DNA from: Uloborus plumipes | Taxonomy: Eukaryota > Arthropoda > Arachnida > Araneae > Uloboridae | Length of the DNA: 64,000 nucleotides | NCBI GenBank assembly: GCA_038373865.1 | Contig: JAXGGA010001086.1 | Coordinates: forward strand, 106,280 to 170,279 | Direction: 5' to 3' | Shown here: piece by piece, positions 46,019 to 58,581 of the stretch | Layout of the letters: each line of letters starts with the position of its first letter | Position numbering within the stretch: the first letter of the stretch is position 1 | Notes under the pieces: generated by a model | Told to the model about the DNA's origin: nothing | Database searches by the model: none | What the model saw: only the letters and a program-made list of their open reading frames with translations | Position numbers and translations under genes: made by a program

Positions 46019-46542
46019 ATTATAAAAATTAGAGTAATTGTAAGTGGATAAATACATTGCAAATATGCAACTCTTGTAAACAAGCATCCTCTTTCACTGG
46101 GTGCATTTGAAAGCAGGATGAAATACGTGTAAGCAACTGCTCGTGGAGAATTCTGGGTTTTTGGTGTAATAAAATGTAACTTTTACCAACAAAGAGTTTC
46201 ACTGCGCAGCTTTAAACGAAGTAAATATTTCAATGAATGAAAATATTTCAATTCAATGTTGTTGTTTCTTGCTCTCGATAATAACTTTCCTAGTAGATGA
46301 GCCAAGCCTTTTTTTAAATTAAATTTCATTTCCTTAAAAATGCTTATAACTCTTTTTCCAGTCAAATCAGGTACTTCGAGCTTTGGTGTGAATGTGAATG
46401 TTTGAATGAGGTATTTTTATGGGCTTTTTTCATTAAAATGACTATAAATTTTTCTTCGCATAGAAAGAATAATTTTAAAGAACTTTTTGTTAAAAGTTGA
46501 AATTTAAAAATAAAATTCTCTTTACCCCACATTACCCTACAT

Positions 46543-47351
46543 CAGGGGTTCCCAAACCTTTTTGTTCCGTGGACCCCTTTGGCGAGTTTTCGAGTATCTC
46601 GTGGACCCACTTCTTAGGGGGTCTCCCTAAAACTACACAGGCACTGCAATAATTGAACTCCGTTTCTGGAAAACTGCAAATTAGGTGGTTAAATTACATT
46701 ATAGATGTTCTAAAATAACAAAATGTAAGCATGGATCGATGGAAATGTAATGAGAGAAAAATCAAACTTCAACAAAAATAAACTTCTTAAACATCTGACA
46801 ACTTTCTAAAAGGTTCAGTTTGTTACTTTTACTGCAGAATAAAATACTAAAATTTAAATTAAAAGGAACCAGATGAAGAGAAAAATGTAATATTTTTATT
46901 CGTACTTTCATAATACTAATGGCACAATGCAAACCAGATAATATTCTTACATATAATTGATATGCAAGAAAAAAAAAACTTTTTAGTGTTAGGGGTGAAT
47001 TTGGTGCTAGGACAGCGAATTTTTAATATTATGGCTTAAGATTTGTGAGGCATAATTTTACATTTTCCCATTCATTGATTGACAATCTGTTTTCTGTTTT
47101 GGTGAGAAAATTGGTGACAGAACTCAAATCTCTTTCCACGAGGTATGGTGATATAAAAGCTTTCAAAAATTATATTGCTATATCCCATAAGGTAGGATAA
47201 GTGTATGTCTTTCTGAAGCCAGAAATATTGATACCCTGTGACTCAGATTTGTTGAACTGATCCTAGTTCGTGGACCCCTATTTGAATCTCATGGACCCCC
47301 AACTTTTTGCGTAATTTATAGGGACCCTTTTCAAACTCTGAGGCACCCCTG
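46543..47351. mobile_element. Degenerate hAT-like element
   Basis: It starts CAGGGGTTCCCAAACC and ends with the complement of CAGGGGTGCCTCAGAG. The subterminal words GTGGACCCCT recur near both ends. CAGGGGTTCCCAAA is a typical hAT end. No 8-bp duplication was found and no transposase frame, so this is a weak call. Confidence 0.45.
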
Positions 47352-47854
47352 GGGGTCCCTTAAATTGCCTTAATTGCATGCCTTAATTGCTTGCTGACAT
47401 AGCAGCTTGCTGATATTGCATTTCTAAAAACCAAATATGCCTATATCATCTCTGATGAAAAACACACGTAAAAAGTAAACAAAGAAATAAATAAAGTTGT
47501 GCCTGCTTTTAAACAAAGCAGCTATTATAGATCTTCCGTAGAAAAATTTCTTAATTGTTTTGAAAAAAAAATTAAAAATTTTAAACATTTCAAAACACAT
47601 TTTATAATACCGAAAAAAAAAACTCGTTCCTAAATAAAATGCCTCGAATTTCATTTTTAATAAGTTGCTGATATTATTTACGTACAAATAAAAGAAAAAT
47701 GCCTAAAATATTAGTGAATTTGCTGACCAGGAGTTACCCCAGTAAACATTGGTACAAATCATAAAATTTTTAATACTAAAAATAATAACAATAAGAAAAA
47801 ATGTAAGTAAGTATTAAAAGCTTAGGCCATTTGCTATTAAATCTTTCAAGGCTG

Positions 47855-48010
47855 GTGGTCAAGGCCGTAGCCAGGATTTTTTTTCGGGGGGGGGGGTTCG
47901 AAGTGAAGAAAGTTTGTTTAAAAAAAAATAAACAATGCAACTTTTATGACGCAATGGGAGCAAAGGCTGCTCGTACGGAGGGGGGGGGGGCAAGGGGGCA
48001 CCTGCTCCGC
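47855..48010. repeat. GGCCGTAGCCAGG plus poly-G repeat
   Basis: AAGGCCGTAGCCAGGATTTT followed by a G-run (about 47885-47895) and a second G-run at about 47979-47989. A complementary copy ending in the same word occurs at about 55826-55854. It looks like the end of an interspersed repeat family. No element was delimited. Confidence 0.45.
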
Positions 48011-48120
48011 TTCACTTCCGAAAGTAAAGGGGCCCTGCCCTTCACTTTTTGGAGCGAAAAATTAACGGTCGGTTATTTACTGGGTGGATTGATTTATTTC
48101 ATGAAAATTAAAAACTGAAA

Positions 48121-49044
48121 ATAACACAAAAATGTTTTTTTTTTCCTCATCTTATTTCACAAGAAAGGAACTTTGAATTGCAAAGGGGATATCTACAGTA
48201 AAATCCATCCTGCATTTCAGACTGTATTAAAGTTTTTGGAGGTCATTTGTTAAAATCCAATAATATAGGCAAATTTTACAGAAAAAAAAAACAACTTTAG
48301 GGTGCCGCCCTAAGCTCCTCACAAACTTCTTTTGATCCCCCAATTTCTTGGTGCTCCAGCCACCTATGATTGGGAGTATGTTGGACTAACAGGAAGGAGA
48401 GCGAAGTTGAGGTAATGGACAAGATGTTAATCAATAGGCTTTTGGGAAGAAGGAAAGGAGTCTTTCTCCTCTCCTGCATTCAAATAAATTTATCAGAATT
48501 TATGACGACATCATGTTTGAAAAATTGAAGAAAAGATAATTAAAGAAACTCTGCGACTTGGTGACCTTCTCTGCGACTTGGTGACGTGGGATCCGTGGGA
48601 CCGAAGGAAGGAACATAAAGGAGTGCGACGATAAATTGCTATGTGCTATAGGGGTCGAGAAATATAGTACAAAACACTTCGCACCCAGAAAACAAAGAAT
48701 GCATTTTCGTTAACTCATCACCTCTCCATTGATAATAACAATAACTGATTTAAACATCTGTATCTGTTTTTACTGTGATCAATGTGTTAAGAGATAGAAG
48801 TTTTTAAAAAATCTTATACTTTTTGCTAATTTGTTCGCAGTAAGCCCAAAAGGGGACCACACTTGTTTTGTGGCGTAAAGGAGAGGATCTTCTGTCTCTT
48901 TCCATGATAAATAAATCTCAACGACAAGTGCCATAAATTTTGTTATCCCGTTAAAGATTATAGACCAGCAGGAGAGACGGAATAATTTAAGTTTTAAGTT
49001 GAAAAGATAGAAAAAAACTCCTTTGGCGAAATAGTGCGCAGAAC
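48121..49044. other. AT-rich sequence, no gene seen
   Basis: No supported gene. Small ORFs at 48297-48479 and 48779-49054 on the minus strand have no recognisable feature. Confidence 0.45.
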
Positions 49045-50969
49045 TATGGGTCATTCCATGTCAAGTGTCCCAAACTTCGAGAAAATCCCCACTCGACCCC
49101 CTCCGATTTTAATGAAATTTTTTTTGGATGTACATATAAAACTTGCATGAAACCATACCAAATTATAAGTCTATAAGCCATATGGTTTAGACAATAAAAA
49201 TTATTTTAGAAAGGCCTCTTTTTCGTGTCTTGAAAAAAAATCACCAAATCGTCAAGTTTGTGCTTTTATTGCTCGCGATCTAAGACGATTATCAGGCTCA
49301 AATTTGGTGATTCTGATCACTGTTTATGGTAGAATAGCCTACTTGTGTAACAGAAGCTCCACGCACTGTAGATTTTTTGCAGTTTGCTGCCAAAAGTTGG
49401 TAAAAAATCGTATTTTGGCAAATTTGACCACACGTTATCAGCTTGTATCTGCTGAGAGAATGACTTTCTGAAGCTAATTCTTTCCTCGTTTGTAACATGA
49501 TAGTTCGTCCGAAAGGTGTGCAAGTGGCATCTCGATAGCTCAAATAATTGCTGAATTATGCGAGTTGAAATTCCAGTCAAATTTCTTTTTTCTCAATTTT
49601 GTCTCAATTTCAAAGGGCAATATCTCGCAAAGGTCATCTTGAATTTCAATTTTCTTTACATCATTGGAAAGAACACACTTTTCATAACTAAAAAACGTTA
49701 TTTTTATTTTTGAGACAAACCAGTTTTAAGGGGATATTGCAGATCAAAAATGTGTACGTCATTCAACGTGAAATTAAAGAAAAAAAGACATTGACCTCAA
49801 AAGTTGATGTCAATTTGTTCTATTAAAATTTACAGGAGCTATTGTTTTTATGTTCTGATAAAAAAAAAACCTTTTTTAGATATTTTCGAACTTTAGTTTT
49901 TGTGTGCGCATCCGTAAAAACTCAAAAAATGGAAAAAAATAAAGTTTCGTTTTTAACAGAAATAATTATCTTCTTATCGCTGCTATAAGAGCCTGAGTCT
50001 TTTCCAATGTATTATTTTTAAGCTCTTGAAACAGAATTTCGGATAATATGTCACTTGGCAAGGTGTCATTAATATCTTAAATTCATAAAAAGCATTGTTT
50101 CCTTTTTCAAAAAAAAATAAAAATAAAAACAATTAATAAAAGAGATAAATAATAAATTAAACAGTTAATATGGTGTGTACGTGATAAAAAATATGTATAA
50201 TAGGACTGCAGAGCTATTTTTCTAAAAAGCGATAACGAAAGTTTTCGATAGAGTTGAATATTGCAATTATTTCCACCGTGTAAATAAATGATAACAATAG
50301 TAATTGAACATATGATAAGTAGTAATTGAAAATCCATTCTTTATACTGCCGAGGATGTGTCTTTCAGCCTGTGATTGCAATTTGCCCATAAACAAAAATG
50401 ATGAAAAATGGGAAAATGCTTTTTATGACCTTGAAACATTAATGACCTATAACCTTGCCAAGTGACATATCATCCGAAATTCTGTTTCAAGAGCTTAAAA
50501 ATAACACATAGAGAGACTCAAGCTCTTATAGCAGCGATATGAGGATGATTATTTTTGTTAAAAACGAAACTTTTTTTTTTTTTTGCTTTTTCTTGAGTTT
50601 TTATGAATGCGCACTCAAACACTTAAGTTCAAAAATATCTAAAAAAGGGTTTTTTCATCAGAACATAAGTACAATAGCTCCTGCAAATAATAATAGAACA
50701 AATGGACATCAACTTTTGAGGTCTGTCTTTTTTTCTTTGATTTCACGTTGAATGACGTACACATTTTTGATCTGCAATATCCCCTTGAAACTGGTTAGTC
50801 TCAAAAATAAAAATAATGTTTTTTAGTTAAGAAAAGTGTGTTCTTTCCAATGATGTAAAGAAAATTGAAATTTAAGATGACCCTTGCGAGATATTGCCCT
50901 TTGAAATTGAGACAAAATTGAGAAATAAGAAATTTGACTGGAATTTCAACTAGCATAATTCAGCAATTA

Positions 50970-50977
50970 TTTGAGCT
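50970..50977 (+). repeat. 8-bp target duplication TTTGAGCT (left)
   Basis: Identical to 55110-55117. The intact left arm of the foldback has a single matching site (the complement, near 49530), confirming insertion. Confidence 0.9.
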
Positions 50978-51036
50978 CAGGGCCGTCGCGACCGGGGGGG
51001 TGAGAGGGGTGTCTCACCCTCCCAGCGATTTTTTCC

Positions 51037-51835
51037 AGTCGGCAAAATCAGTTTGATTCGGAATTTTTAATGTTTCAGATTTTCAAAACCTTTTTTGAAT
51101 TAAAAAAAAATGCTCAATCACACATGTACAGTTACACGACTGTTTGGAATTATTTTACCGACTGTTCCCTTCTCTTTAACGTATCATCTCCTGGGAATTT
51201 TGACCGAGTAGGCTCATGTATTACGGCGACGTCAATCGTCAGATTCACTAGAATCGGCATTTTTCCTTTTTCAAATTCAGGATTCACGAAATGCTTCATT
51301 TCCCCTCTTTTTTATATAGTACACATGTACACAGAATTATAATTTGTCAGAATACCATGTTTGGTTTAATGCTTCATGTTTATTCTGTTGATTTCATATC
51401 TCAGACACAGAACTTTTTCAACTGCTCATCGAATGCTTATTTTGCCGACTGCTCAATTTGCCGACATAATGAGTGTTCACTCAGTGAATTCGGCTCTAAA
51501 GTCGGCATTTTTGCTTTGATTCTGAATTCAAAATTTTTGAGTAAAGTAATAAGTAGCTTTTTTGTGAGAGCTATGTTTACATTTTCACTTTTTATAAAAA
51601 AGGAAAAAATAAAAACATGTACCGTTTGATCGTAGACCACTGTTCAGTTCATTTGAAAGAAAATAAATCATGTCAGCGACTTCTTCTTTTACTGCAATCT
51701 TAACTTGCCGGTAGTTACTTCAACAAAGTCTCATTTTGCCAACATTATACCGAGGAATGCGCCGAACTCAAATTTATATGATGGAAGGAAATCATGTCAT
51801 TTTGCCGAATGGTAAAATACGTGTCGGCAGTTCTC
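51037..51835. repeat. Subterminal GTCGGCAAA-type motif cluster, left end of hAT
   Basis: AGTCGGCAAA or its complement (one or two mismatches allowed) occurs near 51037, 51253, 51441, 51457, 51500, 51733, 51801 and 51823. Two exact copies lie near the other end at 55031-55040 and 55053-55062. Such clusters are known binding sites for hAT transposases. Confidence 0.65.
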
Positions 51836-54504
51836 AAGGGCAGATCCATATTCTAGTTGAGGAGTGGATTGTTATATCTTATGGAAAGGAGGGATCAAAG
51901 TGCCATTTTGGGGCAAAAATGTGGTATATTTGGCAATTTTTTTCGAAATATAAGTCCTAAAAATGCAGTTTTAGGCTATATTTGATTGTTTAAAGACCGA
52001 CCAAAGGGAGGCCAAAATTACCTATTTAGGCCTGTAATTTTGGAAATTTTTCGGGTGAGAACAGGCTCTATTTGTTTCACGGAACCCAGGGCTCGTTACC
52101 TGTGCAGGAAATATGTTCTTCCGTAGCATCTTTTTTTTATATATATATTTTTTTAATCTATGCCAAAGCATGCATAAGCTTTTTATAGGAATATAATTAA
52201 TTAACTCTCAGATTGCAATTTCCTAAATATCTTACATTGAAGTTGAACAAAAATGAAAATAGGAAAGTAAAGATCGTCGAAAGTAATCTAATGGTGACAA
52301 CGGACGCTTCGCTTCTGCTCTGCTTTTTGTCTGGTCAGTAAAAGTGAATCTTTTTCGCTGGGGGGGGGGGGTCTTGGAATCTTAGCTGATTCTTTCGTCT
52401 TCATTGCATGATTCATTCGTTGTTCGGGGAACGCGTCCATGGAAGCGTCCCGGGGCCTAGAGATTTCGGTGCTGTCGCTTGAGGCCCTTTTTCCTCCTCC
52501 TTTTGGCGCGAAAAGAGACAAAAACATCGCGCAAAGAAAGAAAGAAAAGAGGAATCGGCTAGGACAACTTGCTTTTTTGCTTATCCGCTTTCTGGACTTC
52601 CCTTCAAAAAATGCATACTTCCACTTTCATCACCCCAAAGAAGAAAGAAAAAAAAGTCAGGGAGCGTCAAGAATTTAGATTTTTGAGGTATGTTTTAAAA
52701 TAAGAAACCTGATGATAATTGATTGATTTCTTTAGATTGCAGAATTTGTAGGTGTTTGGATATTTAATGAGTACTAAATATGTTGAACTTTGTCCAACTA
52801 AAATTGACTTGTTGTTTGTGTTTGATGGAAATAATTTTAGAAACATTTTTTTACGTAGTAATTGTAAATATTTTTATGAAATATGTTTTCATTTAAATTA
52901 GAGATGAGATGATGAGCTACTTATACGTTTAGTAGAAAATTATTTATTGTGCTTAGCTACAGTTTAAGGCTAAGATATAGCAGCCTTGTGTAGAATGTGA
53001 TCAGCCTCTTTAAGCCGCTGCTATGCTATGGAAAAATAAAAAAATAAATAAGTAAAACTTCCTATTCAGTAATTAACAGTAATTTTCGTCAAATGAATGC
53101 GTAAATAAACGAAAAAAAATGAATTGTTAATGGAAAATAAACGATTGTATGAAAAAGTGAATCAACTAATGTATGAGAAAATAAATACGTGAGTAAATTA
53201 ATATATGGAAAAAATAAATAAGTGAATAAATTAATATATGGAAAAAATAAATAAGTGAATAAAATAGAGAATGAATAAGAAAATAAATGAATGGATGCGT
53301 AAACAAGCGAGTAATTAAGTATAAGAATGTAAATGAATTAATTAATAAATGAGAAACTACTTTCGTGATTTCATAAATGAATGCCTAATAAAATGAAATT
53401 AACTACTATTTCAGTTTGTCTCATCCACTTCGCCCGACGTGCACTTTACATATTGCATCAAACATTTAAAATCAAAACATTTTAAACATGAACTAAATTA
53501 GTACTGCACTGGACATTAGGAGACCTCAACTAGTACTCAAAATTATAATTACAAGAATTTTATCATTTTATAATAACGAAAAATGTTTTTGAAAAACCAC
53601 GAATATTACAAAAGATGTATCTAATTTCGAAAATAACTTGCATAATTTTTTTCGTTAATCTTTAGAACTACTTATTTCTTGTTAGGAATCAACTATTTGT
53701 TCAGGAACTCAGTTAAAAGATTGCTTGATAAGTGGCGCTGCAAATTGAAAATATTTTATCATTTCACTTTGCCCTTCCCCTGGTATTTATTTGTGCCCCA
53801 AAAGGGTCTTTTTATAAAATTTTTAATTTTCTATTTTCTTCCGATAACAAAGGGTTGAGATAGCTAAGAAACTTAAATAATTCTTACTGTAATAAAAAAA
53901 TACAGGAAATTGAAATTAAAAACTCGTGTCAGATTCAGGGCATGAACGGAGTTACAATTTTACATTTAGGAGAGTAAGCCCCCAGAAAAGCAAAAGTAAA
54001 AAAAAAGTTCCTCAAATAATATTTTTTAATACTTTTCTGAAACAATTTTTTTTTGAATTTGTTCAAGGAAGCCCTCACTCAGCTAATATTAATAAAGCAG
54101 ATTTTCTAGTATTCTCCAATATGATCAGGGTTATCTCGGAATATTTTTAAAACAGAAGTCTTAAAAACGCTGTTTGGCCAATCTTCAGTAGTGTAGGAAG
54201 TGCTTAGAGAGATCCAAGGATTTCCACAGGCCCACAAAGAAATTTCCAAATTGGCAACAGAAATGCAAATTTAGGCATTTTTGTGTAATGTTAGCCAAAT
54301 TGGTTCTAGCCAAATCGATTGCCAAGTAAATTACGCCACTACGACTAGCATAAGAAATCCTGTATGATATATTAGCAAGGCAAAAAAATGGTGATCTAGA
54401 AACCTGGAAAACTGCCAATTTGAAAGAGGAACTGCTTGCAATTTGAGGTCCAAAAAGGAAACATATAAAGCAATTTGTCATAGCTAATAAAAAAAATAAT
54501 AATA

Positions 54505-54534
54505 CGCGCGCGCGCGCACACACACACACACACA
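54505..54534 (+). repeat. (CG)n(CA)n microsatellite
   Basis: Alternating CG dinucleotides change to CA dinucleotides within one 30-bp tract. Confidence 0.9.
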
Positions 54535-55109
54535 AACACATCCGAAGAGAGCAACCACCTCCTCCCCTAAAGCGTCAGCATATAGTCCGAAATTGCGTTT
54601 TAAGACGTCAATATCAAAACATTTTTCATGTACAATCAAAAATGCGTTTAAAGAGCTTCTATTTCGAAACTTTGTCGACGATCATCCACAAATCAAACAA
54701 GTTCTTAATGCTCCTTCCTTACAGAAATAACTTGAAATTGCGTCTTAACAAAAAAAGCTTTTTATTTTAACGTCTAAAATGACGCCCGACAACTCTGCAC
54801 ACTCTTAAAAGCCAGGGTGTGCAAGCGAATTTACATCCTATATTTTTTAGAAAATTTCAGAGCAATATGGTTGAACCAGTGTTAATGTCGTGAAATTGAT
54901 GTGCATTCATAATGCATCATGAATTTTTTTTTAATGTTACATTTTTTTTTTCTGAAAATTAACACCCTCAATTTATTTGATCTATGGAGCCCATTGGTTT
55001 GAAAATCACCGATCAAAATTCACTCATATAAGTCGGCAAAACGCTGGGAGTCAGTCGGCAAATTTAATCTCAACACCCCCCCAACCGAACTTGCTTCGCG
55101 ACGGCCCTG

Positions 55110-55117
55110 TTTGAGCT
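55110..55117 (+). repeat. 8-bp target duplication TTTGAGCT (right)
   Basis: Exact copy of 50970-50977. Confidence 0.9.
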
Positions 55118-55597
55118 ATCGAGATGCCACTAGCACACCTTTCGGACGAACTATCAGGCTACAAACGAGGAAAGAATTAGCTTCAGAAAGTCATTCTCTC
55201 AGCAGATACAAGCTGATAAGGTATGGTCAAAATTTGCCAAAATACGATTTTTTACCAACTTTGGCAGCAAATTGCAAAAAATCTACAGTGCATGGAGCTT
55301 CTGTTACACAAGTAGGCTATTCTACCCTAAACAATGATCAGAATCACCAAATTTGAGTCTGATAATCGTCTTAGGTCGCGAGCAATAAAAGCACAAACTT
55401 GACGATTTGGACAGTTCTTTCAAGACACGAAAAAGAGGCCTTTCTAAAATAATTTTTACTGGCTGAACCATAAGGCTTATGGAGCTATAATTTGGTATGG
55501 TTTCATGCAAGTCTTATACATACATCCAAAAAAAATTTCATCAAAATCGGAGGGGGTCGAGTGGGGACGCCTCGTACACTTGATATGGAATGACCTC

Positions 55598-55854
55598 TAT
55601 TCAAGTTTATTCAAAGGATTTTTTTTATTTTTATTATTCTAATTTTTCTTTATATCATCAAAAACCTCAGACCCGTCACAACTTCGGGGGGGGGGAGCGG
55701 GGGGACCTCCGACCATCAAACCTTGAAATTTTCTTTTTTTTTTTCTTCTTCTTTTTTAGTTGAATACTTTTTAAAAACTTTTGAGGTTTGAAAATTTCGG
55801 GGGGGGGGGGGGGGTTCTGACCCCCTGACCCCCCCCCCGCTGGCTACGGCCTTG
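55598..55854. repeat. Poly-G/poly-C rich interspersed repeat end
   Basis: G-runs at about 55686-55695 and 55798-55814, a C-run at about 55829-55838, and the word CTGGCTACGGCCTTG at about 55839-55854, which is the complement of the repeat near 47860. Confidence 0.45.
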
Positions 55855-56982
55855 ATCTGCGGCTTCAGTCTCGAGGTCCTCTAAATGTTTTTCTGTGGGA
55901 GTGATTTACACTGCTCAAAGACCTTTGTGTCCAGCTCGAGATGCAGTTTGTCGAAAATGTGGTAAAAAGGGAGATTACCAACGTGTCTGTAAGCTAACGA
56001 GAAACTCTACAAATACTGCAGCATCTTCAAACCCTCTAGGATCGATTTCAGGAGCCATTCACTGTCTACAAAAGTCAATAGTTAATGCATCGGTGAACCA
56101 TATTCAACTAAATGCCTTAATATACACAGGTAGCTCCTTGAGTTTTCTTAATCAGAAACATGTATCTAAATGTTATGCTAAAATTGAAAGATATTCTGGC
56201 AAAATATCGATGGCAAATTCTGCTATGGTTGCCGACATTGTGGGTTGTTGCATCGGTAGAGATAGAATTCAATGGTATAGGCCTTCATTATCAATATGTT
56301 CTTTAGCTATAGCCTAAGTGCCTCCGGTGTCCTTATTTTCAAACTTGACTCCTGACTGTAAGCCAGTTACAACTAAATCAAGGCGGCATACTGATGAAAA
56401 CTATCGTTTCATGTAGATGGAAATACAGAAACTTCTCCAAGAAGGAGTTATTGAACCGAGCAATTTACCGTGGAGAGCTCAAGCTTTTGTTATAAGAAGA
56501 GAAAATCTCAATCCCAGAATGGTTGTAGACTACTCTCAAACGATTAACAAGTATACATTACTAGATGCTTACCCTCTTCCAAGGATTGAAGAAGTAATTT
56601 TGAAAATTTCTAAAAATAAAATTTTTAGCAAAATAGATTTGAAATGTGCTTGTCATCAACTTCCAATTTTAGATAGCAAAAAGCATTTCACCACTTTCGA
56701 AGGGTGTAGAAAATTGTACCATTTTACGTGCGTTCCGTTTGGTGCGGCCAATGACGTAGCTTATTTTCAAAGAATGATCGATAAAATTATAGAAGAGGAA
56801 GAACTAAATTTGACTTATCCATTTATTGATGATGATGTTACTATCTATGGAAAAGACCCAAGGGAACACGACATCAACTTAGAGAAATTTTTGACCGTTG
56901 TGAAGAAATTTAATTTGACCCAAAATAAAGAAAAATGTAAGTTTTCGACGAACTCTATACAATTGTTGGGTTATATCATCAG

Positions 56983-56987
56983 CGACG
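56983..56987 (+). repeat. 5-bp target duplication CGACG (left)
   Basis: Repeated exactly at 58582-58586. With one copy removed, the interrupted gypsy RT frame is continuous, which fixes the insertion boundaries exactly. Confidence 0.92.
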
Positions 56988-58581
56988 CACAGTGGAGTAT
57001 TTGAGTGAAAATCCTGGCCAAAAGTCGAAAATGTAAAGTATGGTCAATCTCACTTTTCTATTCGTTTTCGGACAACTGATAAGACACTACGTCATAATCT
57101 ACAACATAAAACCCCTTCCACTGTGATTAAGACCCATACGAATGCTTCAAACTCAGTCGATGTGGAATCTGCGCTGCTGTTTTCCTGGAAGCTTCGTTTG
57201 TTGCTCACATTCAATGCGCTGTATTCGGTGGCTTATTTCGAAATTATAGAATAACACTAATGAATATGGAAGACGAAGGTATGTACTTTAATATGATGTG
57301 CAATCCATGTAGAATTTGCTTCGGGAAATATTTTTTTAATTGTGTTTTACACAACTTTAAAAAAATCGCTCTATTTTCAGTAAAATTTTTAAAAAGAAAG
57401 GTTTTTGTATGGGTTCCGGGCATTTCCGGACGCAAGTTCGGGTATCAAAATTAAGCTTAAGGTTCCCTTAAAACGTATTTGAAAAAAAAAGTTGCCCCTT
57501 TTTTCCCCATTTTGCTTAAAATAGGTTTAAACTGAATTAAGTAAATTTACGTTTTTTCTTTTGGATTTGTACATGTTCGTTTTTTTTTTTCAGGATCTTC
57601 TACGAAGGAAATAGAAATCACAAACAAATCATTGTATGAGATAATTAAAAAATGTCCTTTTTAATTAAAAAAGTTTTTTCTTCTTGTGCATGGAAAACTT
57701 AGTATTTTAACGATTATAACCGATGGATTAAGTACTAGAATTCAGAAAAGAAAAAAAAAAAGGTTCAAATTTGTTTTGCACAGAACACTGGGCTATGTAA
57801 ACAGCATTTTTTTCTCTCATAAACAAGTATTAATTACAGTGCATTCTTTCATAAACAAGTATTAATTACAGTGCATTCTTTCAAATGACAAGAAGTACAT
57901 CGTATAAAATGCGCTTTCTTATTCCACTTTTGCTCCAAACTAGATTTTGGCAAGTAGCCAGCTGCTCCGGCAAGAACGTTCCAGAGCGAAAATCGGTAAA
58001 AATATTTCTTTCACCTCTCTATAAAAAATTCATTAAAAATCAATGGAGCAAGCTAACTTTACCGTTTTTGCTTTAAATGAAGGTGAAATGTTTATATTGT
58101 ATTCTTGAAAAGTTTCAGAGCAATAACACCATCAGATTCTCGAATGCATGAATTTTAATTTACGTTGATTGATAAATTAAAAAACGTCGAAAAAGTGACC
58201 TTTCTTTGGAAATTCCTGGAAAATCGGGAAATTACGTTAAAACTTCAAAAAATTTAGACTTTTAAAGACATTGATTTGCTCTAAATGGTGATGCATTGTT
58301 TTTCTTCCCACGTTTACTAGAAACCTTTTTACGGTCGTAAACTCGTAAAAGTCTAAAACATGGATAAAACATTAAATAATTTTTTTTTTAAATTAAATTT
58401 TTAAAACCAAGCTTCAGGTTACAACATCTGACCTTTCAGAGAGCTTGTGTACCAAGTTTCATAGCTGTAAGCTGGATAGCTTCGCTGTACAGCGCACAAA
58501 CGCACAGAAGGGTATCCCTTCAGAAGAGCGAAAATTACGAAATAGTTTTGGCCAGGATTTTCAGTCAAATACTCCACTGTG
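56988..58581. mobile_element. Transib-like non-autonomous element (1.59 kb)
   Basis: The terminal inverted repeats start with CACAGTG, the RSS heptamer sequence. At the left the heptamer is 56988-56994, then a 23-bp spacer, then CCAAAAGTC at 57018-57026. At the right the heptamer is 58575-58581 (inverted), with a 23-bp spacer and CCAAAACTA at 58543-58551. The two ends match at 35 of the first 36 positions. The 5-bp GC-rich target duplication CGACG also fits Transib. No transposase (RAG1-core-like) frame is present in 1.6 kb, so it is non-autonomous. Interior: a 32-bp direct duplication and AT-rich sequence. Confidence 0.82.
57818..57881 (+). repeat. 32-bp direct duplication (2 copies)
   Basis: Two exact adjacent copies (57818-57849 and 57850-57881) starting CATAAACAAGTATTAATTAC, inside the Transib-like element. 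Confidence 0.9.

Larger units (their letters stand above)
50978..55109. mobile_element. Non-autonomous hAT element (4.13 kb)
   Basis: The ends are inverted CAGGGCCGTCGCGA (14 bp) with an exact 8-bp duplication, TTTGAGCT. Both subterminal regions contain repeated TTTGCCGAC/GTCGGCAAA words, likely transposase-binding sites. No recognisable hAT transposase was found despite the 4.1-kb length, so it is either a degraded autonomous copy or a filler-bearing derivative. Interior features include a G-run at about 52361-52373, AT-rich tandem words at about 53190-53270 and a (CG)n(CA)n microsatellite at about 54505-54534. Confidence 0.88.
49047..55597. mobile_element. Large TA-flanked foldback split by a hAT insertion
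   Basis: The ends share GGTCATTCCATRTCAAGTG in inverted orientation (from 49047 and to 55597), each flanked by TA (49045-49046 and 55598-55599), as for Tc1/mariner-type elements. The left arm runs 49047 to about 50095. The right arm starts at about 50418 and continues to 50977, where a hAT element is inserted, resuming after 55109. Removing the insertion gives arms of about 1.05 kb around a 320-bp AT-rich loop. No transposase is present. Confidence 0.85.

Noticed and set aside
52439..52678. A 79-codon GC-richer ORF inside the hAT as a captured exon
   Set aside because: No recognisable domain and no convincing splice sites; an overlapping antisense ORF is equally good. Only the base composition is noted.
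47860..55854. A single 8-kb element bounded by inverted GGCCGTAGCCAGG ends
   Set aside because: No target duplication flanks the pair, and a complete foldback with its own TA sites lies between. Two separate repeat copies are more likely.
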